A stretch of DNA of 64,000 nucleotides from an uncultured Parabacteroides sp. (lineage in GTDB: Bacteria; Bacteroidota; Bacteroidia; Bacteroidales; Tannerellaceae), in assembly GCF_905196875.1 (NCBI RefSeq), contig NZ_CAJJWO010000014.1, positions 1-64,000 on the forward strand, in the 5' to 3' direction. The position numbers and the translations under genes are program-made. Below are positions 35,759 to 44,351 of this stretch, piece by piece. Every line of letters begins with the position of its first letter. Positions within the stretch are counted from its first letter, which is position 1. A model generated the notes under the pieces. It was not told the origin of the DNA and ran no database searches. It worked only from the letters and a program-made list of their open reading frames with translations.

Positions 35759-36844
35759 ATGGAATTATCATCTCCTCAAAAAGAAATATACGCAAAGGAT
35801 CGTTTCTCGGCTGTACAGGCGCAACGTCTGGCACAGGAGATCGCTTTTGGCCCGGTAGTCTTTCAGGTGTCGCGCCTGATGGTCAAGTTCGGGATATTCG
35901 GAATGCTCCGCGAAGCACAGGACGGCCTGACGATGGATGACATCGTGGAAAAGACAAGCCTTTCCCGCTATGCAGTACAGGTGTTGCTGGAATCGTCGCT
36001 GACGATCGGAACCATCCTGTTGAAAGACGACCGTTTCTCCCTCGGGAAAGCCGGCTGGTTCCTGTTGAACGATGAAATGGCACGGGTGAATATGGATTTC
36101 AACCATGACGTGAACTATCTGGGACTTTTCCACCTGGAAGAGGCCCTGCTCACCGGCAAGCCCGAAGGCCTGAAAGTGTTCGGCAACTGGCCGACCGTCT
36201 ACGAAGGTTTGTCCAGCCTGCCCGAAAAGGTGCAGGAGAGCTGGTTCGGCTTCGACCATTTTTATTCCGACAACTCTTTTAAGCAAGCGTTGGAGGTTGT
36301 TTTCGCAAGTCCGGTACGTACGTTGCTGGATGTGGGTGGCAATACCGGGCGTTGGGCGACGCAATGTGTAGCCTGTTCACCGGAAGTAGAGGTCACCATC
36401 ATGGATCTGCCCCAGCAACTGGAGATGATGCGGGAGCAGACAAAGGGGCTGGAAGGAGCGGACCGTATTCATGGGTATGCCGCCAACCTGTTGGATGAGG
36501 AGACCCGTTTTCCGGAACCGTTCGATGCCATCTGGATGAGCCAGTTCCTCGACTGCTTCTCGGAAGAACAGGTACTGAGTATCCTGACACGCGTCGCGGG
36601 TTCGATGAACGCCGACAGCCGTTTGTATATCATGGAGACATTCTGGGACCGCCAGCGTTTCGAGACGGCCTCTTATTGCCTGGCGCAGATTAGCCTTTAT
36701 TTCACGGCAATGGCCAATGGCAACAGCAAGATGTATTATTCCGGTGATATGGCTCGCCTGGTGGAAAAAGCCGGACTCACAATCGAACGGATGCACGACG
36801 GGCTCGGCCTGGGACATAGTATTATGCAATGTAAACTCAAGTAA
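35759..36844 (+). CDS. SAM-dependent O-methyltransferase (winged-helix type)
   Basis: A 361-residue protein. The N-terminal 100 residues are a dimerisation winged helix (VSRLMVKFGIFGMLREAQDG, SRYAVQVLLESSL). The SAM-binding loop is LLDVGGNTGRWA (about 181-192), and VTIMDLPQQLEMM follows. The fold is that of acetylserotonin/plant-type O-methyltransferases. It may methylate the aryl hydroxyl of the polyene head group (inference). A second methyltransferase module is fused to the exporter at 45545. Confidence 0.85.
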   Translation: MELSSPQKEIYAKDRFSAVQAQRLAQEIAFGPVVFQVSRLMVKFGIFGMLREAQDGLTMDDIVEKTSLSRYAVQVLLESSLTIGTILLKDDRFSLGKAGWFLLNDEMARVNMDFNHDVNYLGLFHLEEALLTGKPEGLKVFGNWPTVYEGLSSLPEKVQESWFGFDHFYSDNSFKQALEVVFASPVRTLLDVGGNTGRWATQCVACSPEVEVTIMDLPQQLEMMREQTKGLEGADRIHGYAANLLDEETRFPEPFDAIWMSQFLDCFSEEQVLSILTRVAGSMNADSRLYIMETFWDRQRFETASYCLAQISLYFTAMANGNSKMYYSGDMARLVEKAGLTIERMHDGLGLGHSIMQCKLK

Positions 36845-36846
36845 AT

Positions 36847-37296
36847 ATGGCTGCAATCTCATTCGATACCCCTCTGTTGGCCGGCGACGAGCTGTTGGAA
36901 CTGATCCCGCAACGTCCGCCGATCGTGATGGTAGACCGTTTCTTCGGCATGGACCAGAACGGTTCGTATACCGGGCTGAAGGTGGAAGCCTCCAACCTGT
37001 TCTGTCGGGACGGGCAACTCGATGAATGTGGCATTACGGAACATATCGCCCAATCGGCAGCCGTGCGGGTGGGGTATCTGTATAAGAATGCCGGTGAAGA
37101 AGTGCCTGTCGGTTTTATCGGCTCGGTCGATAAGATGAACTATCAGACGTTGCCGCAGGTCGGGGATGAGTTACGGACCACGATCCGGGTGGAACAGGAA
37201 ATATTCGATATCACTCTGATCTCGGCCACTGTGCAGGTGAACGGAAACCCGGTCGCCGAAGGTCAGCTTAAAATATTTTTGAAAAAAGACGCATGA
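36847..37296 (+). CDS. Hotdog 3-hydroxyacyl-ACP dehydratase (FabZ/ApeP-like)
   Basis: A 149-residue hotdog protein. LIPQRPPIVMVDRFFG is the FabA/FabZ-type opening, and ITEHIAQSAAVRVGYLYKN is the active-site helix region. It should remove water after ketoreduction to make the trans double bond. It starts 2 nt after the methyltransferase stop and overlaps the next gene as ATGA. Confidence 0.85.
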   Translation: MAAISFDTPLLAGDELLELIPQRPPIVMVDRFFGMDQNGSYTGLKVEASNLFCRDGQLDECGITEHIAQSAAVRVGYLYKNAGEEVPVGFIGSVDKMNYQTLPQVGDELRTTIRVEQEIFDITLISATVQVNGNPVAEGQLKIFLKKDA

Positions 37297-37736
37297 AACG
37301 GAGAAAACTACAAGAGGCAGCCCTTACCAACCGCACGACCTTGCGGGTCAGATTCAGCGAAGTAGATTCGATGGAGGTGGTCTGGCACGGGGAGTATGTC
37401 CGTTATATGGAAGACGGACGGGAGGCTTTCGGCCGACAGTACGGTATCGGTTATACGGATATACGCGATGCAGGTTATGTGGTACCGATCGTCGAACTGG
37501 ACGTACAATACAAGCAATTTCTCAAGTACGGCGAGTCTGCGATTGTGGAAACGCGATATATCCGGACGGATGCGGCTAAGATACTTTTTGAATACGTTAT
37601 CTTTCGGGAAAGCGACGAGACTGTGGTGGCTATGGGTTCCAGTATGCAGGTCTTTGTAAACAAAGCGACAGGATTACTGGAACTGAATAATCCGGACTTT
37701 TATAAAATGTGGAAAGAAAAATGGGAGATCCGGTAA
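37293..37736 (+). CDS. 4HBT/YbgC-like acyl thioesterase
   Basis: A 147-residue hotdog thioesterase. The catalytic Asp lies in RFSEVDSMEVVWHGEYVRY, the YbgC/4-hydroxybenzoyl-CoA thioesterase signature, followed by MEDGREAFGRQYG. It may release the finished polyene, or edit mis-loaded carrier protein (ApeK-like). It overlaps both neighbours. Confidence 0.87.
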   Translation: MKRRKLQEAALTNRTTLRVRFSEVDSMEVVWHGEYVRYMEDGREAFGRQYGIGYTDIRDAGYVVPIVELDVQYKQFLKYGESAIVETRYIRTDAAKILFEYVIFRESDETVVAMGSSMQVFVNKATGLLELNNPDFYKMWKEKWEIR

Positions 37737-39568
37737 ACAACTATATAACGGCCGGCTCGATCATCAGTTCGCTGGGCTTCGGTACGGAAGAGAATTTCTC
37801 CCATATCCGCGGGTACCATTCGGGTATCAAGCGGGTAGAAAACGCTGCCCTTTTCGACACTCCTTTCATGGCTGCATGTATAGACGATACCCGTTTAAAA
37901 GAAGCCGCTTCGGTGCAGAAGCTGGACGGGTACACCCGGATGGAGCAATTATTTATCCTCTCTTTGTCGGACACGATCCGTCAAAGCGGTATCGATCCTG
38001 CCGATCCGGACTGTGGACTGATTCTCTCCACGACGAAAGGAAATATCGATGTATTATCCGCCGGCAGGAATGAGCACTCGATTGCGGTCGAGATCGACAC
38101 TCAATTACGGTCGGAATCGATACCCGATTGCGGTCGGGATCGACACTCGATCGGGGAAAGCATGACCACCCCCTTCCGGCTTTTCGGGATGGCGATGCGT
38201 GTGGCGGATTATTTCGGTTGTGTGAATGAACCGATCGTTATCTCCAATGCCTGTATCTCCGGTGTATCTGCATTGATAGTGGCTTCCCGGTTGATAGAAG
38301 CCGGGAAATATAAACATATACTGGTGGCCGGAGGGGATCTGTTGACCCGCTTTGTTGTCACCGGCTTTCAATCTTTTAAATCAGTCAGTCCGGAGATATG
38401 CAGGCCCTACGACGAAGCACGCGGCGGCCTGTCGCTGGGGGAAGCCTGCGGTTCTGTACTCATAACCTCCGACCCGCATCGGGTGAAAGAGCATCGCCCT
38501 GTGATTATCCGGGGCGGGGCGATAACAAATGATGCCAATCATATCTCGGGCCCTTCGCGTACCGGCGATGGCCTGTATTATGCGATCAGCCAGGCAATGG
38601 ATGAGGCCGGTTTACAGCCGGATGCCATATCGTTCGTCAATGCGCATGGGACGGCTACCTTGTATAATGACGAGATGGAGTCGAAAGCACTTCATCTGGC
38701 CGGGTTGGATCATCTGCCGCTCAACAGCCTGAAGTCGTACTGGGGACATACGCTCGGAGCTTCGGGTATCATCGAATCGATCGCCTGCATGGAGCAACTT
38801 CGCAGCGGAGAAGTATTCGCGACGTTGGGGTTTGAGATTTGCGGTGTTCCTTTTCCTTTGTCGGTAAGTGCGGCGCATAGGGGGATCCCTATGAATAGCT
38901 GTGTGAAAACGGCTTCAGGATTCGGAGGATGCAATGCGGCTGTTGTTTTATCGTTGGAGACAGGAAAAGATGACACACCCCCTGCCCCCTCTCGAGAGGG
39001 GAAAAGATGCTCTTGTCGCAAGGTGTCGGTTGAAGGAGGGAGGATTCTGTTGGATGGAGAAGTTTTATTGGAGGCTGTATCAGGAGAAGATTTTGGAACA
39101 TTTATCCGCAGGGCTTACAAAATGTTATCGCTGGATGACCGGAAGTTTTATAAGATGGACGATCTTTGTAAACTCGGATATATAGCGGCAGCCTGTCTTT
39201 TTGCAAAGAACGGGGGAACTACCGGCTATGCTCCGGGGGAAGTCGGGATCGTGTTGGTCAATGCCTCGTCTTCGCTGGATCCGGATCGGAAGCATCAGCG
39301 TCTTATCGATACGATGGGCGATCGGGAGGCCAGCCCGGCCGTGTTTGTTTACACCTTGCCGAATGTGGTGATGGGCGAAATTTGCATCCGCTATAAGATA
39401 CAAGGGGAGAATACTTTTTTTATCAACGACCGCTACCCGGAGTCCTTTATCAGGGAATATGCCCGGCTGGTGATGAAAAAACAACGACTACGTGCCTGCC
39501 TGACCGGTTGGTGCGAACTACTGGGTGATACGTATGAAGCCCGTTTCGACTGGCTGGAACAAAAATGA
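37721..39568 (+). CDS. Ketosynthase fused to a degenerate second ketosynthase-like domain
   Basis: A 615-residue protein from ATG 37721; an in-frame GTG at 37709 is also possible. Residues 1-412 are a ketosynthase with Cys178 (SNACISGVS), His309 (FVNAHGTAT), Lys338 and His343 (LKSYWGHTLGASG). Residues of about 440-615 look like the N-terminal half of another ketosynthase: EVGIVLVNASSSLD and SPAVFVYTLPNVVMGEICIR match the family, but no active-site Cys follows. Family ketosynthases are about 400 residues, so this is a KS plus inactive half-KS. Two odd insertions are present: a 23-residue segment (121-143) made by a DNA tandem repeat, and a DTPPAPSREGK linker at about 418-428 from a palindrome. 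Confidence 0.85.
   Translation: MGDPVNNYITAGSIISSLGFGTEENFSHIRGYHSGIKRVENAALFDTPFMAACIDDTRLKEAASVQKLDGYTRMEQLFILSLSDTIRQSGIDPADPDCGLILSTTKGNIDVLSAGRNEHSIAVEIDTQLRSESIPDCGRDRHSIGESMTTPFRLFGMAMRVADYFGCVNEPIVISNACISGVSALIVASRLIEAGKYKHILVAGGDLLTRFVVTGFQSFKSVSPEICRPYDEARGGLSLGEACGSVLITSDPHRVKEHRPVIIRGGAITNDANHISGPSRTGDGLYYAISQAMDEAGLQPDAISFVNAHGTATLYNDEMESKALHLAGLDHLPLNSLKSYWGHTLGASGIIESIACMEQLRSGEVFATLGFEICGVPFPLSVSAAHRGIPMNSCVKTASGFGGCNAAVVLSLETGKDDTPPAPSREGKRCSCRKVSVEGGRILLDGEVLLEAVSGEDFGTFIRRAYKMLSLDDRKFYKMDDLCKLGYIAAACLFAKNGGTTGYAPGEVGIVLVNASSSLDPDRKHQRLIDTMGDREASPAVFVYTLPNVVMGEICIRYKIQGENTFFINDRYPESFIREYARLVMKKQRLRACLTGWCELLGDTYEARFDWLEQK
38081..38149 (+). repeat. Three tandem 23-bp repeats inside a ketosynthase gene
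   Basis: Copies at 38081-38103, 38104-38126 and 38127-38149 share the core CGGTCGrrATCGAyACyC. Because 23 is not a multiple of three, each copy is read in a different frame, and exactly three copies (69 nt) restore the frame. They encode residues 121-143. A partial copy (CACTCG) precedes the array. Confidence 0.9.
38986..39001. repeat. Dispersed-type palindrome inside the ketosynthase gene
   Basis: A perfect 16-bp palindrome CCCCTCTCGAGAGGGG, preceded by a C-rich CACCCCCTGCC. It encodes part of DTPPAPSREGK at the junction of the two ketosynthase domains. The pattern resembles a REP-like dispersed repeat known to me from other Bacteroidetes genomes; whether it recurs in this genome cannot be seen from one window. 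Confidence 0.65.
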
Positions 39569-39600
39569 TTTTAAACGAATAATAATATAGAACAGACAAT

Positions 39601-39861
39601 ATGGAACAATTAATGCAGGAATTGAAAGAATCGCTGATCGAATCGCTGAACCTGGAAGACATAACTCCGGCGGAGATTGAAAACGAAGCGCCTCTTTTCG
39701 GGGATGAAGGACTGGGACTCGACTCGATCGACGCTCTCGAGATCATTCTGATACTCGAACGTAACTATGGTATTCGTATAGCGAATCCGGGGGAGGGGAA
39801 ATCTATCTTCTACTCTGTAAAAACGTTGGCTGACTACATCACAGCAAACCGTACGAAATGA
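39601..39861 (+). CDS. Acyl carrier protein 2
   Basis: An 86-residue acyl carrier protein with Ser42 in GLGLDSIDALEII. It differs from carrier protein 1 (DSI instead of DSL, and an extended tail). Aryl-polyene clusters commonly have two carriers. It sits immediately before the KS/CLF pair and overlaps the next start as ATGA. Confidence 0.93.
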   Translation: MEQLMQELKESLIESLNLEDITPAEIENEAPLFGDEGLGLDSIDALEIILILERNYGIRIANPGEGKSIFYSVKTLADYITANRTK

Positions 39862-41057
39862 GAATAGGTGTCACAGGTATCGGTTGCGTGTCGGGTATCG
39901 GCATGAATGTGGAGGAACATCTTCGCGCTTTCCGCGACGGGCGGAATGGGCTGGGACCTGTTACGCTCTTTCCTACCTCGCGTAAGGAACCTGTATCCGA
40001 AGTAAAGCGGACGAATGAGGAACTGAAGCAGGCGCTCGGTATTCCGGTATCCGCCGAATTATCGCGTACTGCTTTATTGGGGATGACGGCTGCCTTCGAG
40101 GCATTGGCCGACTCCGGGCTGGACTTGTCTGATCCGCATAGCGCATTACGTATCGGTATGATTTCTTCCACCTCTACCGGGGGAATGGACCTGACGGAGT
40201 CTTTTTACCCTTCCTTCCGCGAGAATCCGGCACATGGGCGATTAAGATATGTTGCCTCGCACGATGCCGGCGACAGTACGGAACGGATCGCCTCTTTCCT
40301 GGGAATTACCGGATTTCGGACAACGGTCAGTACGGCCTGTTCGTCTGCCGCCAACGCAATTATGCTCGGAGCCCGGATGATCCGGCAGGGAATGCTCGAT
40401 GTGGTGATTGCCGGTGGGACGGATGCCTTGTGTAAGTTCACCTTAAATGGTTTCGCTTCCCTGATGATCCTGGACAAGGAACCTTGCCGCCCTTTCGACA
40501 GCTCACGCGCCGGGTTGAATCTGGGGGAAGGGGCCGGTTACCTGGTACTTCAATCGGAAGCGACTCTTGCCAATCCTCCCTATTGCCTGTTGTCAGGCTA
40601 TGCGAATGCCAACGATGCTTTTCACCAGACGGCTTCTTCCGACGAAGGCACCGGTGCTTTCCTTGCCATGAAAGGTGCTCTGGATAAAGCGGGAGTGCGG
40701 CCGGAGGAGGTAGACTATATCAATGCTCACGGAACAGGGACCCCGAATAATGATGCTTCCGAAAGCCGGGCTATTCTCCGCCTTTTCGAAGGCCGGATAC
40801 CACCGTTCAGTTCTACGAAAACATGTACCGGCCATACATTGGGTGCCGCTGGTGGGATTGAGGCTGTATTCAGTGTGCTTTCCCTGAAACACGGTATTCT
40901 TTATCCGAATCTGAATTTCTCCGCTCCGGTAGAGGAAACAGGATTGATCCCTGTTACCCGTTATCAGGAAGGATTGACTCTTCGCTCTGTATTATCTAAC
41001 TCCTTTGGTTTCGGAGGGAACAATGCTTCTCTGCTTTTCCAGCAATTCGATCGATAA
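39858..41057 (+). CDS. 3-oxoacyl-ACP synthase (ApeO-like ketosynthase)
   Basis: A 399-residue ketosynthase with a full triad: Cys161 (VSTACSSAANAI), His291 (YINAHGTGTPNND) and Lys321/His326 (STKTCTGHTLGAAGG). The order ACP-KS-CLF with 3-4 nt junctions mirrors aryl-polyene clusters, where the ApeO ketosynthase works as a heterodimer with a chain-length factor. It is therefore the best candidate for the main chain-extending enzyme. Confidence 0.9.
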   Translation: MRIGVTGIGCVSGIGMNVEEHLRAFRDGRNGLGPVTLFPTSRKEPVSEVKRTNEELKQALGIPVSAELSRTALLGMTAAFEALADSGLDLSDPHSALRIGMISSTSTGGMDLTESFYPSFRENPAHGRLRYVASHDAGDSTERIASFLGITGFRTTVSTACSSAANAIMLGARMIRQGMLDVVIAGGTDALCKFTLNGFASLMILDKEPCRPFDSSRAGLNLGEGAGYLVLQSEATLANPPYCLLSGYANANDAFHQTASSDEGTGAFLAMKGALDKAGVRPEEVDYINAHGTGTPNNDASESRAILRLFEGRIPPFSSTKTCTGHTLGAAGGIEAVFSVLSLKHGILYPNLNFSAPVEETGLIPVTRYQEGLTLRSVLSNSFGFGGNNASLLFQQFDR

Positions 41058-41060
41058 ACT

Positions 41061-41921
41061 ATGTTTACAAAGCCGGTTTATATAGAAAAAATAGCAGCCT
41101 CTTTTGAACGGACGACCGACGGTTGTCAGCTCAGGGAACCTGACTACAAGCTCCTGATCCCCAATGCAACCCTTCGCCGCCGTATGAGTCGTATGGTTCG
41201 TATGGGGGTGGCTACCGGATTGCAATGCATCGGGGAAACAGCTGTTCGTGTGGATGCGATCCTGACCGCCACAGGGCTGGGATGCCTGGCCGATACGGAG
41301 AAGTTTATGAATACGATACTGGAGCATAACGAGGAATTGCTTACTCCCACGGCATTTATCCAGTCTACGTTTAATACGATCGGGGCACAGATCGCTCTGC
41401 TTACCGGAAATCATAGCTATAATACGACTTACGTACATCGTGCCTTTTCTTTGGAAAGTGCTTTGTTGGATGCGGCTTTACTTTTGCAGGAAGGGGAAGC
41501 TTCGTCTGTTTTGGTCGGAGCTGTCGATGAAATGACGCCAGCTTTAGAGGTCATTCTCGGCCGTCTGGGGTTTTGGAAAAAGGCAAAACTCGGTGAAGGT
41601 GCGGCTTTCTTTCTATTGTCGGGAGATCCGTCGCCGAAATGTATGGCGGAGCTCCGGGATATGGAGTTTTTCAGCGGCTCTTTCACGAAGGAAGAGATCG
41701 ATAAGCGCATGGAAGCTTTTCTATTTCGGAATGGAACTACGGATGCCTGCGTGGTCTTACCGGATGAATACAAACGCTATTGCGGAGAGTTCCCGACAGC
41801 TATGTCGTTTGCTTTGTGGTATGCGTGTTCCCGGATGCAGGAGACCGGTTCTTCCGACTCTGTTTTATTGTATAATTCCTTCCTGGACAATCATTCGTTT
41901 TTATTAATAAAGAAAGGGTAA
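41061..41921 (+). CDS. Ketosynthase-like chain-length factor (ApeC-like), catalytic Cys absent
   Basis: A 286-residue, shortened ketosynthase fold (ketosynthases are about 400). IQSTFNTIGAQIALLTG and EASSVLVGAVDEMTP are recognisable, but at the nucleophile position the sequence reads YVHRAFSLESALLDA with no Cys, and the His motifs of the C-terminal half are missing. This is the pattern of chain-length factors that pair with an active ketosynthase. It follows the ketosynthase by 3 nt. Confidence 0.82.
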   Translation: MFTKPVYIEKIAASFERTTDGCQLREPDYKLLIPNATLRRRMSRMVRMGVATGLQCIGETAVRVDAILTATGLGCLADTEKFMNTILEHNEELLTPTAFIQSTFNTIGAQIALLTGNHSYNTTYVHRAFSLESALLDAALLLQEGEASSVLVGAVDEMTPALEVILGRLGFWKKAKLGEGAAFFLLSGDPSPKCMAELRDMEFFSGSFTKEEIDKRMEAFLFRNGTTDACVVLPDEYKRYCGEFPTAMSFALWYACSRMQETGSSDSVLLYNSFLDNHSFLLIKKG

Positions 41922-41924
41922 TAT

Positions 41925-42638
41925 ATGGGATGGCTGATATTGATAGTCGTATTGGTTTGTGTCGGAGGTTTTCTGTTTTATGCCTCTTACAGCATTCGTT
42001 CGGGAGTATATGTGAAAGCCTTATGCAAGGGAGAAACCGATAAACGTGTGGTCTGTCTCACCTTCGACGATGGTCCTGACCCGAAACATACACCGCAGGT
42101 GTTGGATGTTCTTAAGAAGTATCAGGCACCGGCCGCCTTTTTTTGTGTAGGGGAAAAAGTACTGGAAAACCAGGAACTTTTCAAGCGTATGGTAAAGGAA
42201 GGGTATTATATCGGAAATCATACGTACCACCATTCCTGGAAGTTCCCGTTCCTTTCATTCAATGAGATGTATGACGAAGTATTGAAAGGTGAAGATGCCT
42301 TGTACACGTATGCAGACCCGTTATCAGCTTTCCGTCCTCCTTTTGGGGTAACGAATCCCACTATCGCCCGCGTGACGGATGAACTAGGCTATACAATAAT
42401 CGGATGGAGCATTCGTTCTTTTGATACGCGGAGAGAATCTGAAGATAGGGTATTCCGCCGTATCATCAGGCAGATCGAACCGGGGGCTGTAATTTTGTTG
42501 CATGATCGCCTGCCCGGCTGTGCCTCTCTGGTAGCTCGTTTACTGGAATATTTAAAGACAATCGATTATGAGGTCATTCCACTCGATACAATGTTTTATT
42601 TACCTCGTCCGTTTGAAAAAGAGTATGATAATGAATAG
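41925..42638 (+). CDS. Membrane-anchored polysaccharide deacetylase (NodB homology)
   Basis: A 237-residue carbohydrate esterase 4-type protein with an N-terminal membrane anchor (LILIVVLVCVGGFLFYAS). The metal-binding TFDDGPDP, the H-x3-H in IGNHTYHH, FRPPFGVTN and the C-terminal LLHD are all present, so it should be active. A deacetylase is not part of the textbook aryl-polyene pathway. It may prepare an N-acetylated sugar on the lipid anchor together with the glycosyltransferase at 44352 (inference). Confidence 0.85.
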   Translation: MGWLILIVVLVCVGGFLFYASYSIRSGVYVKALCKGETDKRVVCLTFDDGPDPKHTPQVLDVLKKYQAPAAFFCVGEKVLENQELFKRMVKEGYYIGNHTYHHSWKFPFLSFNEMYDEVLKGEDALYTYADPLSAFRPPFGVTNPTIARVTDELGYTIIGWSIRSFDTRRESEDRVFRRIIRQIEPGAVILLHDRLPGCASLVARLLEYLKTIDYEVIPLDTMFYLPRPFEKEYDNE

Positions 42639-43266
42639 ATATATATGCCTGTTGTTGCTTCTGGCCTTTTATTTGCCAATGGTGGCTCAAAAGGATCTGA
42701 AACCATTGGTTTCGACAGCTGAGTTTCAGGAGCGGCTGAAGAAGGAAGCGGCTTCGCTCTCTTCTATTGAAAGTGATTTTACACAGGAGAAGTTTCTGGA
42801 CGTTTTTAATGAGAAGATTCTCTCGAAGGGACGTTTCTATTATAAACAGGAGAATATGATCCGGATGGATTATACCTCACCGGTCGATTATCAGATTATT
42901 ATCAATGGTCAAAAACTAAAAATCGTATCCGAAGGGAAAAGTAATGTTGTCAATCTGGGTTCCAACCAGATGATGAATGAAATGAAAGGGATGCTGGCTG
43001 CCTGTATGGTTGGCGATTTGAGTAGTATGACATCAGCGTATAAGTTGGAATATTATGAGTCGCCTTCTCTTTATGTGGTTAAGATCCGTCCGGTTTCTAA
43101 AAGTGTACAGGCTTATATCTCAGAGATCGTTATCTCGATAGATAAGAAAAATATGGCTGTACAAACGCTGCGCCTGTCGGAGAATGCAAAAGATTATACC
43201 GAATATCACTTTACAAACCAGCAATATAATACACTGACCGGTGATGAAAAGTTTGTTATCCGTTAG
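42631..43266 (+). CDS. LolA-like periplasmic carrier protein
   Basis: About 211 residues from the start MNRYICLL (ATG at 42625 is also possible). A signal peptide ends near PMVAQ. IESDFTQEKFLDVFNEKILS and SKGRFYYKQENMIRMDYTSP are characteristic of LolA-type carriers. In aryl-polyene clusters a LolA-like protein (ApeL) is thought to move the lipid-linked product across the periplasm. It overlaps the deacetylase stop by 8 nt. Confidence 0.82.
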   Translation: MNRYICLLLLLAFYLPMVAQKDLKPLVSTAEFQERLKKEAASLSSIESDFTQEKFLDVFNEKILSKGRFYYKQENMIRMDYTSPVDYQIIINGQKLKIVSEGKSNVVNLGSNQMMNEMKGMLAACMVGDLSSMTSAYKLEYYESPSLYVVKIRPVSKSVQAYISEIVISIDKKNMAVQTLRLSENAKDYTEYHFTNQQYNTLTGDEKFVIR

Positions 43267-43882
43267 TCTCTGTCTTTTACTGATCTGCTGTTCGTGCGCT
43301 CCGTCCATCACACGGGACTGCCGGAAAGGGGAAACATTACGGATAGGAAAAGAACAGCTTCTTCCTATGGTGGATGCTTCTGCCGGGTTGTGTAAATACA
43401 ATATGACAATCGATTTCATGCGGAAGCATTTCAGTGGGCTATTGTTAGTCAAAGAAACGGATCAGGGAACCTACCGTACGCTTTTCAGCACCCATTTCGG
43501 ATTGAGCCTTTTCGATTTGGAAATCGGGAGAGACGGTTTGATGGTACATCATTGTATTGAACCATTGAATAAAAAGAAGATACTGGATCTGTTTTATCGT
43601 GACTTCTCGGTCCTCTTCGGTTTGAACATACAGCCCGAAAATAAAGCGGTCGTTTACAACTGCACAAAACCACAAACGGATATTGTTTATAAATTGTTCC
43701 TGCCCGGCTTCAACGGATATTATCGTGTGGACGATATAACAAACCGCATACAAGAGATCAAATTGGGAGCCGGCCTTCGTAAAACGACATTCCGCTCCCT
43801 TCCGGACAGTATCGGGATAGAAGCGATCCGTATAAGACATACGGGATTAAGGCTTTCAATCGGTTTGGATGCCATAAAGTAG
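43244..43882 (+). CDS. Small outer-membrane lipoprotein, DUF3261-like (ApeN-like)
   Basis: About 212 residues, with lipobox CCSC. The domain is beta-rich (GTYRTLFSTHFGLSLFDLEI, VVYNC). DUF3261 lipoproteins sit next to the LolA-like carrier and MMPL exporter in aryl-polyene clusters and may insert the product into the outer membrane. The match is weak in sequence and strong in position. The start is ATG 43244 (GTG 43241 precedes it), 23 nt inside the LolA-like gene. Confidence 0.62.
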   Translation: MKSLLSVSLCLLLICCSCAPSITRDCRKGETLRIGKEQLLPMVDASAGLCKYNMTIDFMRKHFSGLLLVKETDQGTYRTLFSTHFGLSLFDLEIGRDGLMVHHCIEPLNKKKILDLFYRDFSVLFGLNIQPENKAVVYNCTKPQTDIVYKLFLPGFNGYYRVDDITNRIQEIKLGAGLRKTTFRSLPDSIGIEAIRIRHTGLRLSIGLDAIK

Positions 43883-43954
43883 GAACTCTTGTCAGAGAAG
43901 GGTTAATACTCTGAAAAAGATTCGAAACAGACCAAAATAATAGAAAAACTTCCC

Positions 43955-43962
43955 TACCTTTG
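43955..43962 (+). promoter_or_regulatory. -7 element of an internal promoter in the aryl-polyene cluster
   Basis: TACCTTTG matches TAnnTTTG, 25 nt before the start of the second dehydratase and inside the only long gap (105 nt) of this half of the cluster. No TTG was found at -33. A short TCAGAG/CTCTGA inverted repeat (43892-43914) lies upstream. Confidence 0.5.
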
Positions 43963-43987
43963 TCCCACTAAATGCATAGTAAAAGGG

Positions 43988-44341
43988 ATGTTGACTGACT
44001 TTTATACAGTAGAAACCGTTGCGGGACAAGATGAAGAATATACCTGTGTAATCCGGCTGAATCCGGAGCATAATGTTTATAAAGGGCATTTTCCGGGTAT
44101 GCCTGTGGTACCCGGTGTTTGTATGCTCCGCATAGTGAAAGAATGCGTATCGATGGTGTTGAATACTCCGATGCGTTTTCAAGCTATAAATAGTTGTAAA
44201 TTCCTCTCTGTCGTGAACCCGCTGGAACATGGTATTCTTACGTTTGCATTCTCTTTAGGTAATACCAACAGGCTACAGGCTATTGTAAGTGCAGGTGAGA
44301 CGACTGTACTCAAACTAAAAGCAACGATTGTTGCGGAGTAA
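43988..44341 (+). CDS. Second hotdog dehydratase (ApeI/FabZ-like)
   Basis: A 117-residue hotdog protein. The FabZ active-site signature GHFPGMPVVPGVCMLRI is complete, with its His, and the acid position follows in VKECVSM. It is shorter than typical FabZ (about 145). It heads the downstream half of the cluster and may dehydrate later chain lengths than the dehydratase at 36847. Confidence 0.87.
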   Translation: MLTDFYTVETVAGQDEEYTCVIRLNPEHNVYKGHFPGMPVVPGVCMLRIVKECVSMVLNTPMRFQAINSCKFLSVVNPLEHGILTFAFSLGNTNRLQAIVSAGETTVLKLKATIVAE

Positions 44342-44351
44342 TAACGAATAA

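Noticed and set aside
33359..41921. Treating the ketosynthases as duplicates of housekeeping fabF.
   Set aside because: They differ from one another in length and motifs, are interleaved with dedicated carriers and tailoring genes, and one lacks the catalytic Cys, all typical of a secondary pathway.
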